14,084 nucleotides of DNA from Dehalococcoidia bacterium UBA1151. GTDB taxonomy: Bacteria; Chloroflexota; Dehalococcoidia; Lucifugimonadales; Lucifugimonadaceae. The DNA is taken from positions 1 through 14,084 of the forward strand of contig DBZV01000039.1 in the NCBI GenBank assembly GCA_002311865.1. Direction: 5' to 3'. The translations under genes and the position numbers were made by a program. Under the pieces are notes generated by a model. It ran no database searches. It was not told the origin of the DNA and saw only the letters and a program-made list of their open reading frames with translations. Each line of letters starts with the position of its first letter. Position 1 is the stretch's first letter. Shown piece after piece: positions 1 through 6,774 of this stretch.

Positions 1-33
1 CAATGAATGGGGTGTCTGCGAATGTGCTGTAGC

Positions 34-65
34 CATCTGCCATGGAGGCACTTGCCGCGGGGCGG
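34..65 (+). repeat. TGCC-N5-GGCA repeat unit, copy 1
   Basis: This 32-bp unit begins CATCTGCCATG and ends CTTGCCGCGGGGCGG. It differs from the unit at 382-413 at only two positions, and its core is the interrupted palindrome TGCC-ATGGA-GGCA (38-50). A shorter relative lies at 112-140, with core TGCC-ATGCA-GGCA at 116-128. The function is unknown. Confidence 0.7.
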
Positions 66-169
66 CGAACAGCCCCTCACCCTGGCCCTCTCCTTCAAGG
101 GACGAGGGGAGCATCTGCCATGCAGGCATTGGCGGCAAGGCCGCGGGGGCCCTTAATCTAGAACGGAGC

Positions 170-195
170 GGACAGGCACGGGGCCTGTCCCTACG
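170..195 (+). repeat. 8-bp-arm palindrome with CTACG tail
   Basis: Arms GGACAGGC (170-177) and GCCTGTCC (183-190) flank a 5-nt loop, and CTACG follows directly at 191-195. There is no T-run after the stem, so it does not look like an intrinsic terminator. It shares the hairpin-plus-CTACG layout of the elements at 352-376, 669-693 and 702-727. Confidence 0.7.
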
Positions 196-271
196 GGTGA
201 TGGTGATGGTGGTGTGGAGGTTGATGGGCTGTGTGTGTGGTGAGATCGGCAGATGCCCTTACGCGGGGCTC

Positions 272-285
272 CCCGACTCGTCGGG
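272..285. repeat. CCCGAC/GTCGGG palindrome
   Basis: Perfect 6-bp arms (272-277 and 280-285) are separated by two bases. It is preceded by TACGCGGGG (260-268), a string also found after the hairpin at 670-687, and followed by ATCGTAG, which carries the reverse complement of CTAC. It appears to be another module of the same mosaic. Confidence 0.55.
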
Positions 286-351
286 ATCGTAGACAGGGTG
301 ACGGATGGCGCTTGGTGGTTGTGGTGGGGTGTGGCAGTGTTGGGTGTTGGA

Positions 352-376
352 GGGCAATTCGTGAATTGCCGCTACG
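352..376 (+). repeat. Palindromic repeat, exact 25-bp copy A
   Basis: A perfect hairpin with 8-bp arms (GGCAATTC at 353-360, GAATTGCC at 363-370) and a 2-nt loop is followed by GCTACG. The 25 bases from 352 to 376 recur exactly at 669-693. Duplication with divergent flanks points to a dispersed palindromic element rather than a simple tandem array. Confidence 0.8.
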
Positions 377-381
377 GGAGG

Positions 382-446
382 CATCTGCCATGCGGGCACT
401 TGCCGCGGGGCGGGTGTCTGCCACACGGGCATATGCCGCAGGGCGG
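382..446 (+). repeat. Tandem pair of 32-bp TGCC-N5-GGCA units
   Basis: Two units lie head to tail at 382-413 and 415-446, a 33-bp period. Both keep the TGCC-N5-GGCA core (386-398 and 419-431) and a TGCCGC(G/A)GGGCGG tail. The middle bases differ between the copies while the palindromic ends are kept, which suggests the pairing matters or that the unit is mobile. A 17-bp fragment of the same sequence lies after rpoD at 4224-4240 (15 of 17 identical to 418-434). Confidence 0.7.
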
Positions 447-553
447 CGGGGGAGGAACAGCCGCCTATCCCGTTGTGCGAGGGCACTTAGATCGGGGTTC
501 CGCCCCGCCGCACAACACCCCTATCTCAACGCGCCGGTATGTACTTACGTAGC

Positions 554-645
554 ACGGGCATCTCTGGTCCTCCTGAGCCAGCCGAAGGGCCCGTGGGAGC
601 GGGTTTTGCCCCCAGTCGATAGTTCGCCGCCGATTGTGTGCGGCG
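554..645. repeat. Two further inverted repeats
   Basis: ACGGGC (554-559) pairs with GCCCGT (589-594), with a nested CTGG/CCAG pair at 564-567 and 578-581. Just before it is CGTAG (548-552), the reverse complement of the CTACG tail seen on the other palindromes, so this unit may be in the opposite orientation. CGCCGC (625-630) pairs with GCGGCG (640-645). Both are weaker than the perfect hairpins nearby. Confidence 0.45.
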
Positions 646-668
646 GGCTTCCATCCCGCTCTGGATGT

Positions 669-693
669 GGGCAATTCGTGAATTGCCGCTACG
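669..693 (+). repeat. Palindromic repeat, exact 25-bp copy B
   Basis: This is the second exact copy of the 352-376 element, with arms at 670-677 and 680-687 and the CTACG tail at 689-693. It continues as CTACGCGGGG; TACGCGGGG also occurs at 260-268, just before the palindrome at 272-285. A third hairpin starts nine bases further on, so the elements look like modules strung together. Confidence 0.8.
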
Positions 694-701
694 CGGGGTT
701 C

Positions 702-727
702 GCATGGGCAGGGATGCCCATGCTACG
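702..727 (+). repeat. 9-bp-arm palindrome with CTACG tail
   Basis: A perfect hairpin has arms GCATGGGCA (702-710) and TGCCCATGC (715-723) with a GGGA loop. CTACG follows at 723-727, its first base shared with the right arm. The arm sequence is unrelated to that of the 352-376 and 669-693 elements, yet the tail is the same. Confidence 0.75.
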
Positions 728-801
728 AAGGTCCGCGTGGCACAGGCATCCCTGTCCGTGAGATTTAGTGACTTGTGGATAGCGTCGGAATAGAAGGTGC
801 A

Positions 802-838
802 TTCATCTTCCCCAACGCTATTTATACTGCGAAGCAGT
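802..838 (+). promoter_or_regulatory. Candidate dnaG-rpoD promoter region
   Basis: TATACT (823-828) fits a sigma-70 -10 box well. Only a poor -35 (TTCATC, 802-807) can be placed about 15 bp upstream. A small hairpin, ACTGC-GAA-GCAGT (826-838), overlaps the end of the -10. A start near 835 would give a leader of about 37 nt before the dnaG GTG codon. The call rests on one good hexamer and on position. Confidence 0.3.
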
Positions 839-871
839 CACGTTTGGTTGGCTGGGTTCCGAGGCTGAAAA

Positions 872-2677
872 GTGTCACAGGTTGATGAAGTAAAACGTGC
901 GCTGGACATTGTCCAGGTGGTTGGCGAGACGGTTGATCTCGATACCCGGTCGCGCACTCCGAAGGCGAATTGCCCGTTCCATGCCGAGCGGACGCCTTCT
1001 TTTGTTCTGTTCCCGGATTCGCAGTCGTGGCGGTGCTTTGGGGCGTGTTCTACCGGTGGCGATGTTATTTCGTTCATCATGAAGCGGGACGACATCGATT
1101 TCCGGGAGGCGCTGCAGCGGGCGGCGAAGTCGGCCGGGATTGAGCTGGACAACAGGGAGAGCGAGCGGCGGGCGGCCGCTTCTCCCTTGATCGACGCGAA
1201 CGAGATTGCGCTGGGGTATTTCTGGACTCAGCTGCGGTCGGCGGCCGGAAACGACGCCCAGGAGTACCTGGCCGGTCGTGGCATCGATATGGATGCTGCG
1301 CGGCGCCGCGATATGGGGCTGGCCCCGTCCGGGATGGACACCCTCACCGGGCATCTGAAAACAAGCAATATTTCCGGCAAGGCCGCCGCCGGTGCGGGGC
1401 TTGTGGTGCAGTCGGCTGACGGCGGCTGGCGCGATATGTTCAAGGGTCGATTGACCATCGCCATTCGCGACGCAGAGGGACGGGTGGTGGGATTTGGCGG
1501 TCGTTCGCTGGACGGCTCCGAGCCAAAGTATCTGAATACTTCTCGAACCGAGCTATTCGACAAGTCACGCATCCTGTACGGCCTCAACTGGGCAGAGAAG
1601 AACATTCGCTCGACCCGTATCGTGGTGGTTGTTGAGGGCTACATGGACGTCATCGCGGCGCACGAGCACGGCTTCGAGAACGTCGTCGCATCGATGGGCA
1701 CCGCCATCACGGCAGAGCAGGTTGCCCAGGTGGCCAACATGGCCGACACGGTGATTCTGTCGCTCGACTCTGACTCGGCAGGGCAGGAGGCGACGCTCAA
1801 CAGCCTTGAGACGGTGTGGGGCGCGTTTGGCACGAGTAGCGGCGGAGCAGGGCGGCGATCGACGCTGGAGATCAAGATCGCCAATTTGGAGTCGGGCAAG
1901 GATCCGGATGAGGCCATCCGTAACTCGCCGAACGAATGGCAGGAGGCCCTGAACAATGCGCTGCCGCTGCTGCGCTGGCTGATGGACGCCTACACGAAGC
2001 GGTTCGATCCCAAAACGGTGGCCGGCAAGAGCAGCATTACCGAGAAGCTTTTCCCGCTGATCGCGGCCGTCGAGAATCCGTATGAGCAAGATCGATACCT
2101 GTCTGAACTTGCGGAGCGCCTTGAGATCACGGTCGAGCAACTTCGATCAAACGCATCGCAGATTCGCACCACTCGGATGCGTCGACAGAATCAGCGTCGC
2201 ATTCCAGTCGCACGATCAGACGGGGGTATGGAACTGGTCCAGAGTGGAGGAACTGCCTCGCTGGAGGAGCATCTGATCAACCTGGTTGTGGCGTATCCAG
2301 ACTTAAGCGAGTTTGCTGACGACTTGCCGGAGGAGCTTTTTCATGACGTGCAGAATCAGGCTCTTTTTACGCTGTGGAGAACATCAGATACAATCGATAA
2401 GTTGAGGACTTCACTAACGCCAGACCTTGAAGAGCGTCTGGATCAGATAACCGGCCGTGAGCTTCCGCCCGCCGACCAGCCGAACAGAGTAGCCGACATA
2501 TCGGAGTGCGTACGCCGCCTCCACGAACGGCACCTACGGTTACTTAAGAGTCAAGATGAGCGGGTACTAGAGGAAATGGCGTCCTTAGATGAGGTGGATC
2601 AGACACGTGAACTCGTGGATGAGAATGTCCTGAAAACCAACGATCGACTGAAGAATTTATTCGCGAGGCAACGCTAA
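872..2677 (+). CDS. dnaG: DNA primase DnaG
   Basis: DnaG makes the short RNA primers used by the replisome, working with the DnaB helicase at the fork. The 601-residue protein has the full layout: an N-terminal zinc-binding domain (C34, H37, C55, C59), the catalytic core with the TOPRIM fold (EGYMD at 255-259; DSDSAG at 299-304, where acidic residues bind metal), and a C-terminal helicase-interacting region from about 460. The start is GTG at 872, with GAGG at 861-864 as a modest ribosome site; the first residues (SQVDEVKRALDIV) match the usual DnaG opening, and no in-frame ATG lies nearby. The zinc site has C-x3-C (CFGAC) where E. coli has C-x2-C, a variant I associate with Chloroflexota. 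It ends 4 bp before rpoD, so the two are almost certainly co-transcribed. Confidence 0.97.
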   Translation: MSQVDEVKRALDIVQVVGETVDLDTRSRTPKANCPFHAERTPSFVLFPDSQSWRCFGACSTGGDVISFIMKRDDIDFREALQRAAKSAGIELDNRESERRAAASPLIDANEIALGYFWTQLRSAAGNDAQEYLAGRGIDMDAARRRDMGLAPSGMDTLTGHLKTSNISGKAAAGAGLVVQSADGGWRDMFKGRLTIAIRDAEGRVVGFGGRSLDGSEPKYLNTSRTELFDKSRILYGLNWAEKNIRSTRIVVVVEGYMDVIAAHEHGFENVVASMGTAITAEQVAQVANMADTVILSLDSDSAGQEATLNSLETVWGAFGTSSGGAGRRSTLEIKIANLESGKDPDEAIRNSPNEWQEALNNALPLLRWLMDAYTKRFDPKTVAGKSSITEKLFPLIAAVENPYEQDRYLSELAERLEITVEQLRSNASQIRTTRMRRQNQRRIPVARSDGGMELVQSGGTASLEEHLINLVVAYPDLSEFADDLPEELFHDVQNQALFTLWRTSDTIDKLRTSLTPDLEERLDQITGRELPPADQPNRVADISECVRRLHERHLRLLKSQDERVLEEMASLDEVDQTRELVDENVLKTNDRLKNLFARQR

Positions 2678-2681
2678 ACCC

Positions 2682-4220
2682 ATGCCCAGAAGAGCACGAT
2701 CACGCGAAGATGACACCATCATAGCCGAGGACCTGGCTGAAGATGCTGATGTCATCCAATTTGCCCCTGGCCTCCCAAGCCAGGAGTATGAACCTGACTC
2801 AAATGATGATAACTCCCGCTCGCTAGCACCGACCCCCGGTATGCTCAGTGTTTCTGAGCTTGACCAGTGGGAAGCCGGCCGAGCCGCCCAGCACGAGGCG
2901 ACCAGGGCGGAGGAGTGGGGCGATCAGACCCCCGAAACTGAGCTCACCGATGACCCGGTGCGCATGTACCTGCGCGAAATTGGCCGGGTAAACCTGCTGA
3001 CCGCTGAAGATGAGCGCGTGCTTGCCCGGTCCATGGAGCTTGAGAAGCACCTGGTCATTGTTGAGGATCGACTGAAGGGTGACGATGAGCGATGGCCGCG
3101 TGCCAGCCTCACCACCCGTGAGATCCTCACTCGGCTGCGTTCGCATCACAAGGCAGTGGACGCAATTGCCCGCTACCTTGGCTACACCGGCCCGATGACG
3201 CTGAGCCGGGTGATGAGTGAGATGGAGTTCCGTGCGCTGATCGACGGACCAGACAAGGAAGAGCTGATCGCTTACCTGTCTGATGCGTTGAGTATTGATC
3301 TTGAAGATGTGCAGCCGGAGATTGTTCAGATATCTAACCTATCCAGGCTCGTTCCGCCTGAGGTGAAGACTGCGCTGGATGGCGATCCGAAGCTCAAGGA
3401 CGTGGTGAAGTACATCAAGGACGATGACGTTTCCCGGAAGCTCGATATGTACGAGCTGCTGTTCAACTCCCACCTTGCAAGGGTGCGGGAAGAGAGCGAG
3501 AAGTCGCAGCGCCACCTTGCCGAGGCTAACCTGAGGCTGGTGGTGTCTGTTGCCAAGAAGTACATCGGACGCGGCATGTCTCTCCTGGACTTGATTCAGG
3601 AAGGCAATATTGGACTGATCCGGGCGGTGGAGAAGTTTGAGTACCGCAAGGGCTACAAGTTCTCCACGTACGCAACCTGGTGGATTCGACAGGCCATCAC
3701 TCGAGCGATTGCAGACCAGGCGCGGACGATCCGCATCCCGGTTCACATGGTTGAGACGATCAACAAGCTGCTACGAGTGAGCCGCCGTCTGGTGCAGGAG
3801 TACGGTCGGGAGCCAACCTCTGAAGAGATTGGCCGTGATATGGAGGTCACGGCTGAGAAGGTTCGAGAGATTCTGAAGATCTCGCAGGAGCCGGTCTCTC
3901 TTGAGACGCCGATTGGCGAAGAGGAAGACTCTCACCTTGGTGACTTCATTCCAGACCAGCAGGCACTTGCGCCGGCCGAGGCCGCTTCGTACCACTTGCT
4001 GAAGGAGCAGGTGGACGATGTGCTTGGCACGCTGAGCCAGCGCGAGCGTCGAGTTCTTCAGCTTCGATTTGGACTTGAGGATGGACGTAGTCGGACGCTG
4101 GAGGAGGTTGGGCGAGAGTTCAGCGTTACTCGAGAGCGTATCAGGCAGATTGAGGCGAAGGCGCTGCGAAAGCTCCGACATCCAACTCGGTCACGCAAAC
4201 TCCGAGACTTCCTGGAGTAG
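2682..4220 (+). CDS. rpoD: Primary RNA polymerase sigma factor (RpoD/SigA)
   Basis: This is the housekeeping sigma factor, which directs RNA polymerase to -35/-10 promoters. The 512 residues contain region 1.2 (about 89-120, DDPVRMYLREIG), a lineage-specific insert (about 125-270), region 2 (about 278-350, with NLRLVVSVAKKY, the core-binding segment DLIQEGNIGL and the melting/-10 segment FSTYATWWIRQAITRA), region 3 (about 351-435) and region 4 (about 447-512, with the -35 helix-turn-helix VTRERIRQIEAKALRKLR). These intact blocks make it a group 1 sigma. The N-terminal ~85 residues are acidic and do not resemble a full region 1.1. Only a distant GAGG (2665-2668) serves as a ribosome site, so coupling to dnaG translation is plausible. 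A strong terminator follows. rpsU is not adjacent, unlike in the E. coli operon. Confidence 0.97.
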   Translation: MPRRARSREDDTIIAEDLAEDADVIQFAPGLPSQEYEPDSNDDNSRSLAPTPGMLSVSELDQWEAGRAAQHEATRAEEWGDQTPETELTDDPVRMYLREIGRVNLLTAEDERVLARSMELEKHLVIVEDRLKGDDERWPRASLTTREILTRLRSHHKAVDAIARYLGYTGPMTLSRVMSEMEFRALIDGPDKEELIAYLSDALSIDLEDVQPEIVQISNLSRLVPPEVKTALDGDPKLKDVVKYIKDDDVSRKLDMYELLFNSHLARVREESEKSQRHLAEANLRLVVSVAKKYIGRGMSLLDLIQEGNIGLIRAVEKFEYRKGYKFSTYATWWIRQAITRAIADQARTIRIPVHMVETINKLLRVSRRLVQEYGREPTSEEIGRDMEVTAEKVREILKISQEPVSLETPIGEEEDSHLGDFIPDQQALAPAEAASYHLLKEQVDDVLGTLSQRERRVLQLRFGLEDGRSRTLEEVGREFSVTRERIRQIEAKALRKLRHPTRSRKLRDFLE

Positions 4221-4223
4221 GTA

Positions 4224-4240
4224 CTGCCGTACGGGCATAT
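4224..4240 (+). repeat. TGCC-N5-GGCA repeat fragment after rpoD
   Basis: Seventeen bases just downstream of the rpoD stop match 418-434 at 15 positions and keep the TGCC-GTACG-GGCA core (4225-4237). The two mismatches fall in the central spacer. It is the only clear relative of the dnaG-upstream repeats noticed elsewhere in the window. Confidence 0.5.
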
Positions 4241-4256
4241 AGAAGACAAAGCAAGA

Positions 4257-4289
4257 CAGGCTCTCGAGTGATCGGGGGCCTGATTGTTT
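4257..4289 (+). terminator. Intrinsic terminator of dnaG-rpoD
   Basis: An 11-bp stem (4257-4267 with 4272-4282, including two G-U pairs) closes on a GTGA tetraloop of the stable GNRA class and is followed by ATTGTTTAA. It lies 36 bp after the rpoD stop on the same strand. The U-tract is broken by A and G, so it may be leaky. Confidence 0.7.
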
Positions 4290-4381
4290 AAGTGGGTCAT
4301 ACGATGGAGTTGAGAGTTGTGGCAGAATCTCCTTTTGTGCGATGTGTTGATCTTCCCACGGGCAGTTCGGGAGTCGATTGA

Positions 4382-5209
4382 ATGCCGGAAGCGCCAGATC
4401 TCCAGGTAGTTCTTGAGTATTTGCAGCCTCGACTGGTGGGGAGAGTAATCACTGGCGCCAGGGAGACGCGACCGCTGGTGCTGCGCAATCTCACGGGCGA
4501 GCGGTTCTCGGACGATATCGCCGGGCGGTCGATTGTTGCGATGACGCGTCACGGGAAGCTGTTGTTCTTCGAGCTATCTGGCGATCGAGTGGTGCTGATC
4601 AACCCGATGCTCACAGGTGGCCTGCGCTACACCGAGCCAGACGAGAAGCTCCTGAAGTCGGTTACCGTCACATTCGATATCGACGATGGGCATCAACTGA
4701 GATATTTCGATCAGAAGCGGATGGGGATGGTCTACTATCTGCGGCCGGACCAGGTGAACGAGACGCCGCGAGTGGAAGAGCAGGGGCCAGATGTGCTGGA
4801 TGCGCCGATGTCTCTGGATGAGTTCAAAACGGCTCTGCGCCCATTTCGAGGTGAGATCAAAGGCATTCTGACGCGTGGGCGACTAATTTCTGGAGTGGGA
4901 AACGCCTATGCTGACGAGATTCTGCACGCTGCCGGACTGCACCCATACAAGAAGAAAACTGCGTTATCAGACGAGGAGATAGCGCGACTGCAGGAGGCTG
5001 TTTACCGAGTGCCGCTGGAGGCGTTCAACCTTCTCCAGGAGAAGGTTGGGGAGAACATTCACAAGAAGGAGCGGCGCTATCTGAAAGTTCACGGCAAGGG
5101 GGGGAAACCGTGTCCGGTGTGTGGGTATGAGATCTCGGCGATCACGGCAAATCAGCGGGTCACGAACTTTTGCCGTAAGTGCCAGCCGGGGTTGCTGGTC
5201 AGAAACTGA
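4382..5209 (+). CDS. mutM: Fpg/Nei-family DNA glycosylase (formamidopyrimidine-DNA glycosylase type)
   Basis: This base-excision repair enzyme removes oxidised purines and nicks the abasic site. The 275-residue protein opens MPEAPDL, so mature Pro1 (the Schiff-base nucleophile) and Glu2 are present. The conserved lysine is K59 (RHGK). The helix-two-turn-helix motif GVGNAYADEIL lies at 171-181, and the C-terminal zinc finger uses C244, C247, C264 and C267. GGGAG (4369-4373) is a well-spaced ribosome site. The intercalation loop differs from E. coli Fpg: HLGMTG is replaced by NPMLTG (74-79), and RRFG by KRMG (112-115). I recall this as a distinct Fpg-like subfamily in Chloroflexota and Actinobacteria, so the substrate range may differ from classical MutM. 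Family assignment is sure; the mutM symbol is less so. Confidence 0.9.
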   Translation: MPEAPDLQVVLEYLQPRLVGRVITGARETRPLVLRNLTGERFSDDIAGRSIVAMTRHGKLLFFELSGDRVVLINPMLTGGLRYTEPDEKLLKSVTVTFDIDDGHQLRYFDQKRMGMVYYLRPDQVNETPRVEEQGPDVLDAPMSLDEFKTALRPFRGEIKGILTRGRLISGVGNAYADEILHAAGLHPYKKKTALSDEEIARLQEAVYRVPLEAFNLLQEKVGENIHKKERRYLKVHGKGGKPCPVCGYEISAITANQRVTNFCRKCQPGLLVRN

Positions 5210-5210
5210 T

Positions 5211-5216
5211 TATAAT
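5211..5216 (+). promoter_or_regulatory. Candidate -10 box for the small membrane-protein pair
   Basis: A perfect TATAAT lies right after the glycosylase stop codon, about 100 bp before the next gene. No good -35 is visible; GGGGTT at 5188-5193 has 17-bp spacing but a poor match. A tandem 8-bp repeat (GGTGTTGA, 5251-5258 and 5259-5266) lies in the leader. The glycosylase and the following genes could instead be co-transcribed. Confidence 0.3.
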
Positions 5217-5315
5217 GTAAACCCGTAATAAGGAAATACATATCAAAGCTGGTGTTGAGGTGTTGACCCTGCTAAAATCTCGACTGGGCGATGGGGAGAG
5301 CGAACGGGAATTCCA

Positions 5316-5606
5316 ATGCCAGGCCTGCTACTTCTGACATCTTCTGAGACGGTGTCTCTGATCAGAGACATCCTTATAATCGTCTTCATAATTCTGGCAC
5401 TCATCAGCCTTTCATTTGTGCTGGTTTACGGGATATTCATCCTCCGGAAGTTGAATCGGCTCATCGACAGGTTCGAGAAACTGGCGAGTAGTGCGGAGGA
5501 TGTCTTGGACACGCTCCGGGGCGTTGGCGGATCGATCAGGCCGCTTGGTGCGATCACCAGCGTGGGTGGCTTTGCTGCCCGGATGGTGCGGAAAATCTGG
5601 AACTAG
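5316..5606 (+). CDS. Small single-pass membrane protein, DUF948-like
   Basis: This 96-residue protein has one strong hydrophobic helix (about 19-43), followed by a charged amphipathic stretch (KLNRLIDRFEKLASSAEDVLDT as two segments, 45-66) that could form a coiled coil, and a basic C-terminus. The ribosome site is GGGAA at 5306-5310. I do not recognise it by sequence alone. Size, topology and position directly before a YtxH-type gene resemble the DUF948-YtxH (YtxG-YtxH) pair of Bacillus, where both are envelope or stress proteins of unclear mechanism. The DUF948 link is inference from context. The gap to the next gene is 27 bp, so the two probably form one unit. Confidence 0.75.
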   Translation: MPGLLLLTSSETVSLIRDILIIVFIILALISLSFVLVYGIFILRKLNRLIDRFEKLASSAEDVLDTLRGVGGSIRPLGAITSVGGFAARMVRKIWN

Positions 5607-5633
5607 CGGTTCGACTGGCCGGGAGAAATTTAG

Positions 5634-5912
5634 ATGGCGGAAAATGACGGCGGAGCTGGTTTCTGGACGGGCGTTCTGGTAGGTGGCATTGTGGGCGCCG
5701 TTGCCGGCGTGCTGTTTGCGCCGAAGTCTGGTGAAGAGACGCGTGCGCTCATTGGTGAGAAGACCGGCGAGTGGCGAGATCGTGCTGAGGAGCTAGCGGA
5801 GTCGACTCGAGACCGAGTGCACTCCGCGATAGACGAAGGTCGCGCGGCAGCAACGAGGGCGCGTGGCGAATCGCTCATCCTTGAGGACGACGACTTCAGC
5901 GACCCGGTTTAG
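5634..5912 (+). CDS. YtxH domain-containing membrane protein
   Basis: The 92-residue protein has a glycine-zipper transmembrane segment (about 9-29, GxxxG spacing) running into LFAPKSGEETR (27-37), the signature of the YtxH family. A charged, probably helical segment (about 45-78) and an acidic end (EDDDFSD) follow. GGGAG at 5621-5625 is a good ribosome site 8 nt before the ATG. YtxH proteins are small general-stress or envelope-associated proteins in Bacillus; the molecular role is not established. The stop codon is only 9 bp from that of pheA on the opposite strand, so the transcription units converge tightly, with no separate terminator visible between them. Confidence 0.88.
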   Translation: MAENDGGAGFWTGVLVGGIVGAVAGVLFAPKSGEETRALIGEKTGEWRDRAEELAESTRDRVHSAIDEGRAAATRARGESLILEDDDFSDPV

Positions 5913-5921
5913 GGGTCTCGT

Positions 5922-6764
5922 CTAATCGGTTGGGGTACTCCGCATGTCTGGCATCTGAGGATACGAGCCAAGAATCTTCAGTTTAGATGTGATCTCAACC
6001 AGGTCTGATAAAGCGGCGCTGACCGCATCATCGTTTCGATGGCCTGATATGTCAGCCAAGAACACGTATGTACCGAGCGATTCGCCGGTTGGCCGGGATT
6101 CGATTTTTGAGAGGTTTATTCCCCGATTGGAGAACAGGCCCAGTGCCTGGTAAAGCGTTCCCGGGGCATCCGATGAAAACCAGAACGCCAGAGAAGTCTT
6201 ATCGTGACCGGTTGGCGTATGGTCGGAGTGTCCAAGCACGGCGAATCTGGTGAAGTTGGAATTCCCATCCTCAACGCCTCGTTCGACCACCGTTGCGTGG
6301 TGGATCTCAGCGGCGCGATAGGGTGCGATCGCTGCCGCCGGCTCCTCGCTCAGGAGCATGTCAGCCACAGATCCTGCGGTTGATAGTGACGCCACCAGGT
6401 CGACGCCCGGGAAATTGTTTGCAAGATAGGCCCGGCACTGTCCCAGGGCCTGTGGGTGCGAGTAGATCCGTGTGATTTTCTTCAGGTCCATGTCAGGTTC
6501 GCTGATCAGACACTGTTCCACAGGTATCGCCAGTTCAAATTTGATCCGTGACTTCTCCGCCTTGATCAGGAAGTCGAGTACCGGGATTATGGAGCCGAAA
6601 AGGCTGTTTTCAATTGGAACGATTCCCTCGTCAATTTCGCCTGACTCGACGGCGTCTGCAACTTCCTCAATTGAAGCTATCGGCACGAGTTCAGCTTCGG
6701 CGCAATACGTGATCGCAGCCTGCTCACTGAAAGTACCTTCAGGTCCAAGGAATCCAAGTTTCAT
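5922..6764 (-). CDS. pheA: Prephenate dehydratase
   Basis: This enzyme converts prephenate to phenylpyruvate, the committed step of phenylalanine synthesis. The 280-residue protein is the monofunctional type, with no chorismate mutase domain: a bilobed catalytic domain (about 1-180) with the TRF motif at 172-174, then an ACT domain (about 188-270) with GTLY (202-205, usual form GALY) and ESRP (222-225), the phenylalanine-binding signatures. Feedback inhibition by phenylalanine is therefore expected. The start ATG follows AGAGGA, which overlaps the TAG stop of the upstream RCK gene 10 bp away, so translation is probably coupled. It is the last gene of the potassium-uptake operon, an unexpected place for an amino-acid gene. 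No other aromatic-pathway gene is in the window. Confidence 0.95.
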   Translation of the reverse strand: MKLGFLGPEGTFSEQAAITYCAEAELVPIASIEEVADAVESGEIDEGIVPIENSLFGSIIPVLDFLIKAEKSRIKFELAIPVEQCLISEPDMDLKKITRIYSHPQALGQCRAYLANNFPGVDLVASLSTAGSVADMLLSEEPAAAIAPYRAAEIHHATVVERGVEDGNSNFTRFAVLGHSDHTPTGHDKTSLAFWFSSDAPGTLYQALGLFSNRGINLSKIESRPTGESLGTYVFLADISGHRNDDAVSAALSDLVEITSKLKILGSYPQMPDMRSTPTD

Positions 6765-6774
6765 GGCGATTCCT

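Larger units (their letters stand above)
1..871. other. Gene-free, repeat-rich intergenic region upstream of dnaG
   Basis: No convincing coding sequence is seen here. Open frames exist on both strands, the longest being plus-strand 231-761. They run straight through palindromes and imperfect repeats, have arginine/alanine-rich low-complexity translations and match no family I recognise. The stretch contains at least seven palindromes, four TGCC-N5-GGCA units, a TGG/GAT-rich run near 198-228, and, at its right end, the leader of dnaG. The left edge is cut by the window, so part of this region may be the downstream flank of an unseen gene. Confidence 0.75.

Noticed and set aside
191..424. Histidine-rich short frame on the minus strand
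   Set aside because: It reflects the TGG/GAT-rich run at about 198-228 read in reverse; no start context or homology supports it.
231..761. Plus-strand open frame of 176 codons upstream of dnaG
   Set aside because: It runs through palindromes and direct repeats, its translation is arginine/alanine-rich and low in complexity, and no family feature or ribosome site supports it.
1..840. CRISPR array suggested by repeated short palindromes
   Set aside because: Repeats are not regularly spaced, spacers are not unique or even in length, and no cas gene is present.
5255..5278. TTGAGG/TAAAAT promoter before the 96-residue protein
   Set aside because: The spacer is only 12 bp, too short for a sigma-70 promoter; the TATAAT at 5211-5216 is the better candidate.
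5901..5917. GACCC/GGGTC hairpin across the YtxH stop as a shared terminator with pheA
   Set aside because: The stem is only 5 bp and no T-run follows on either strand.
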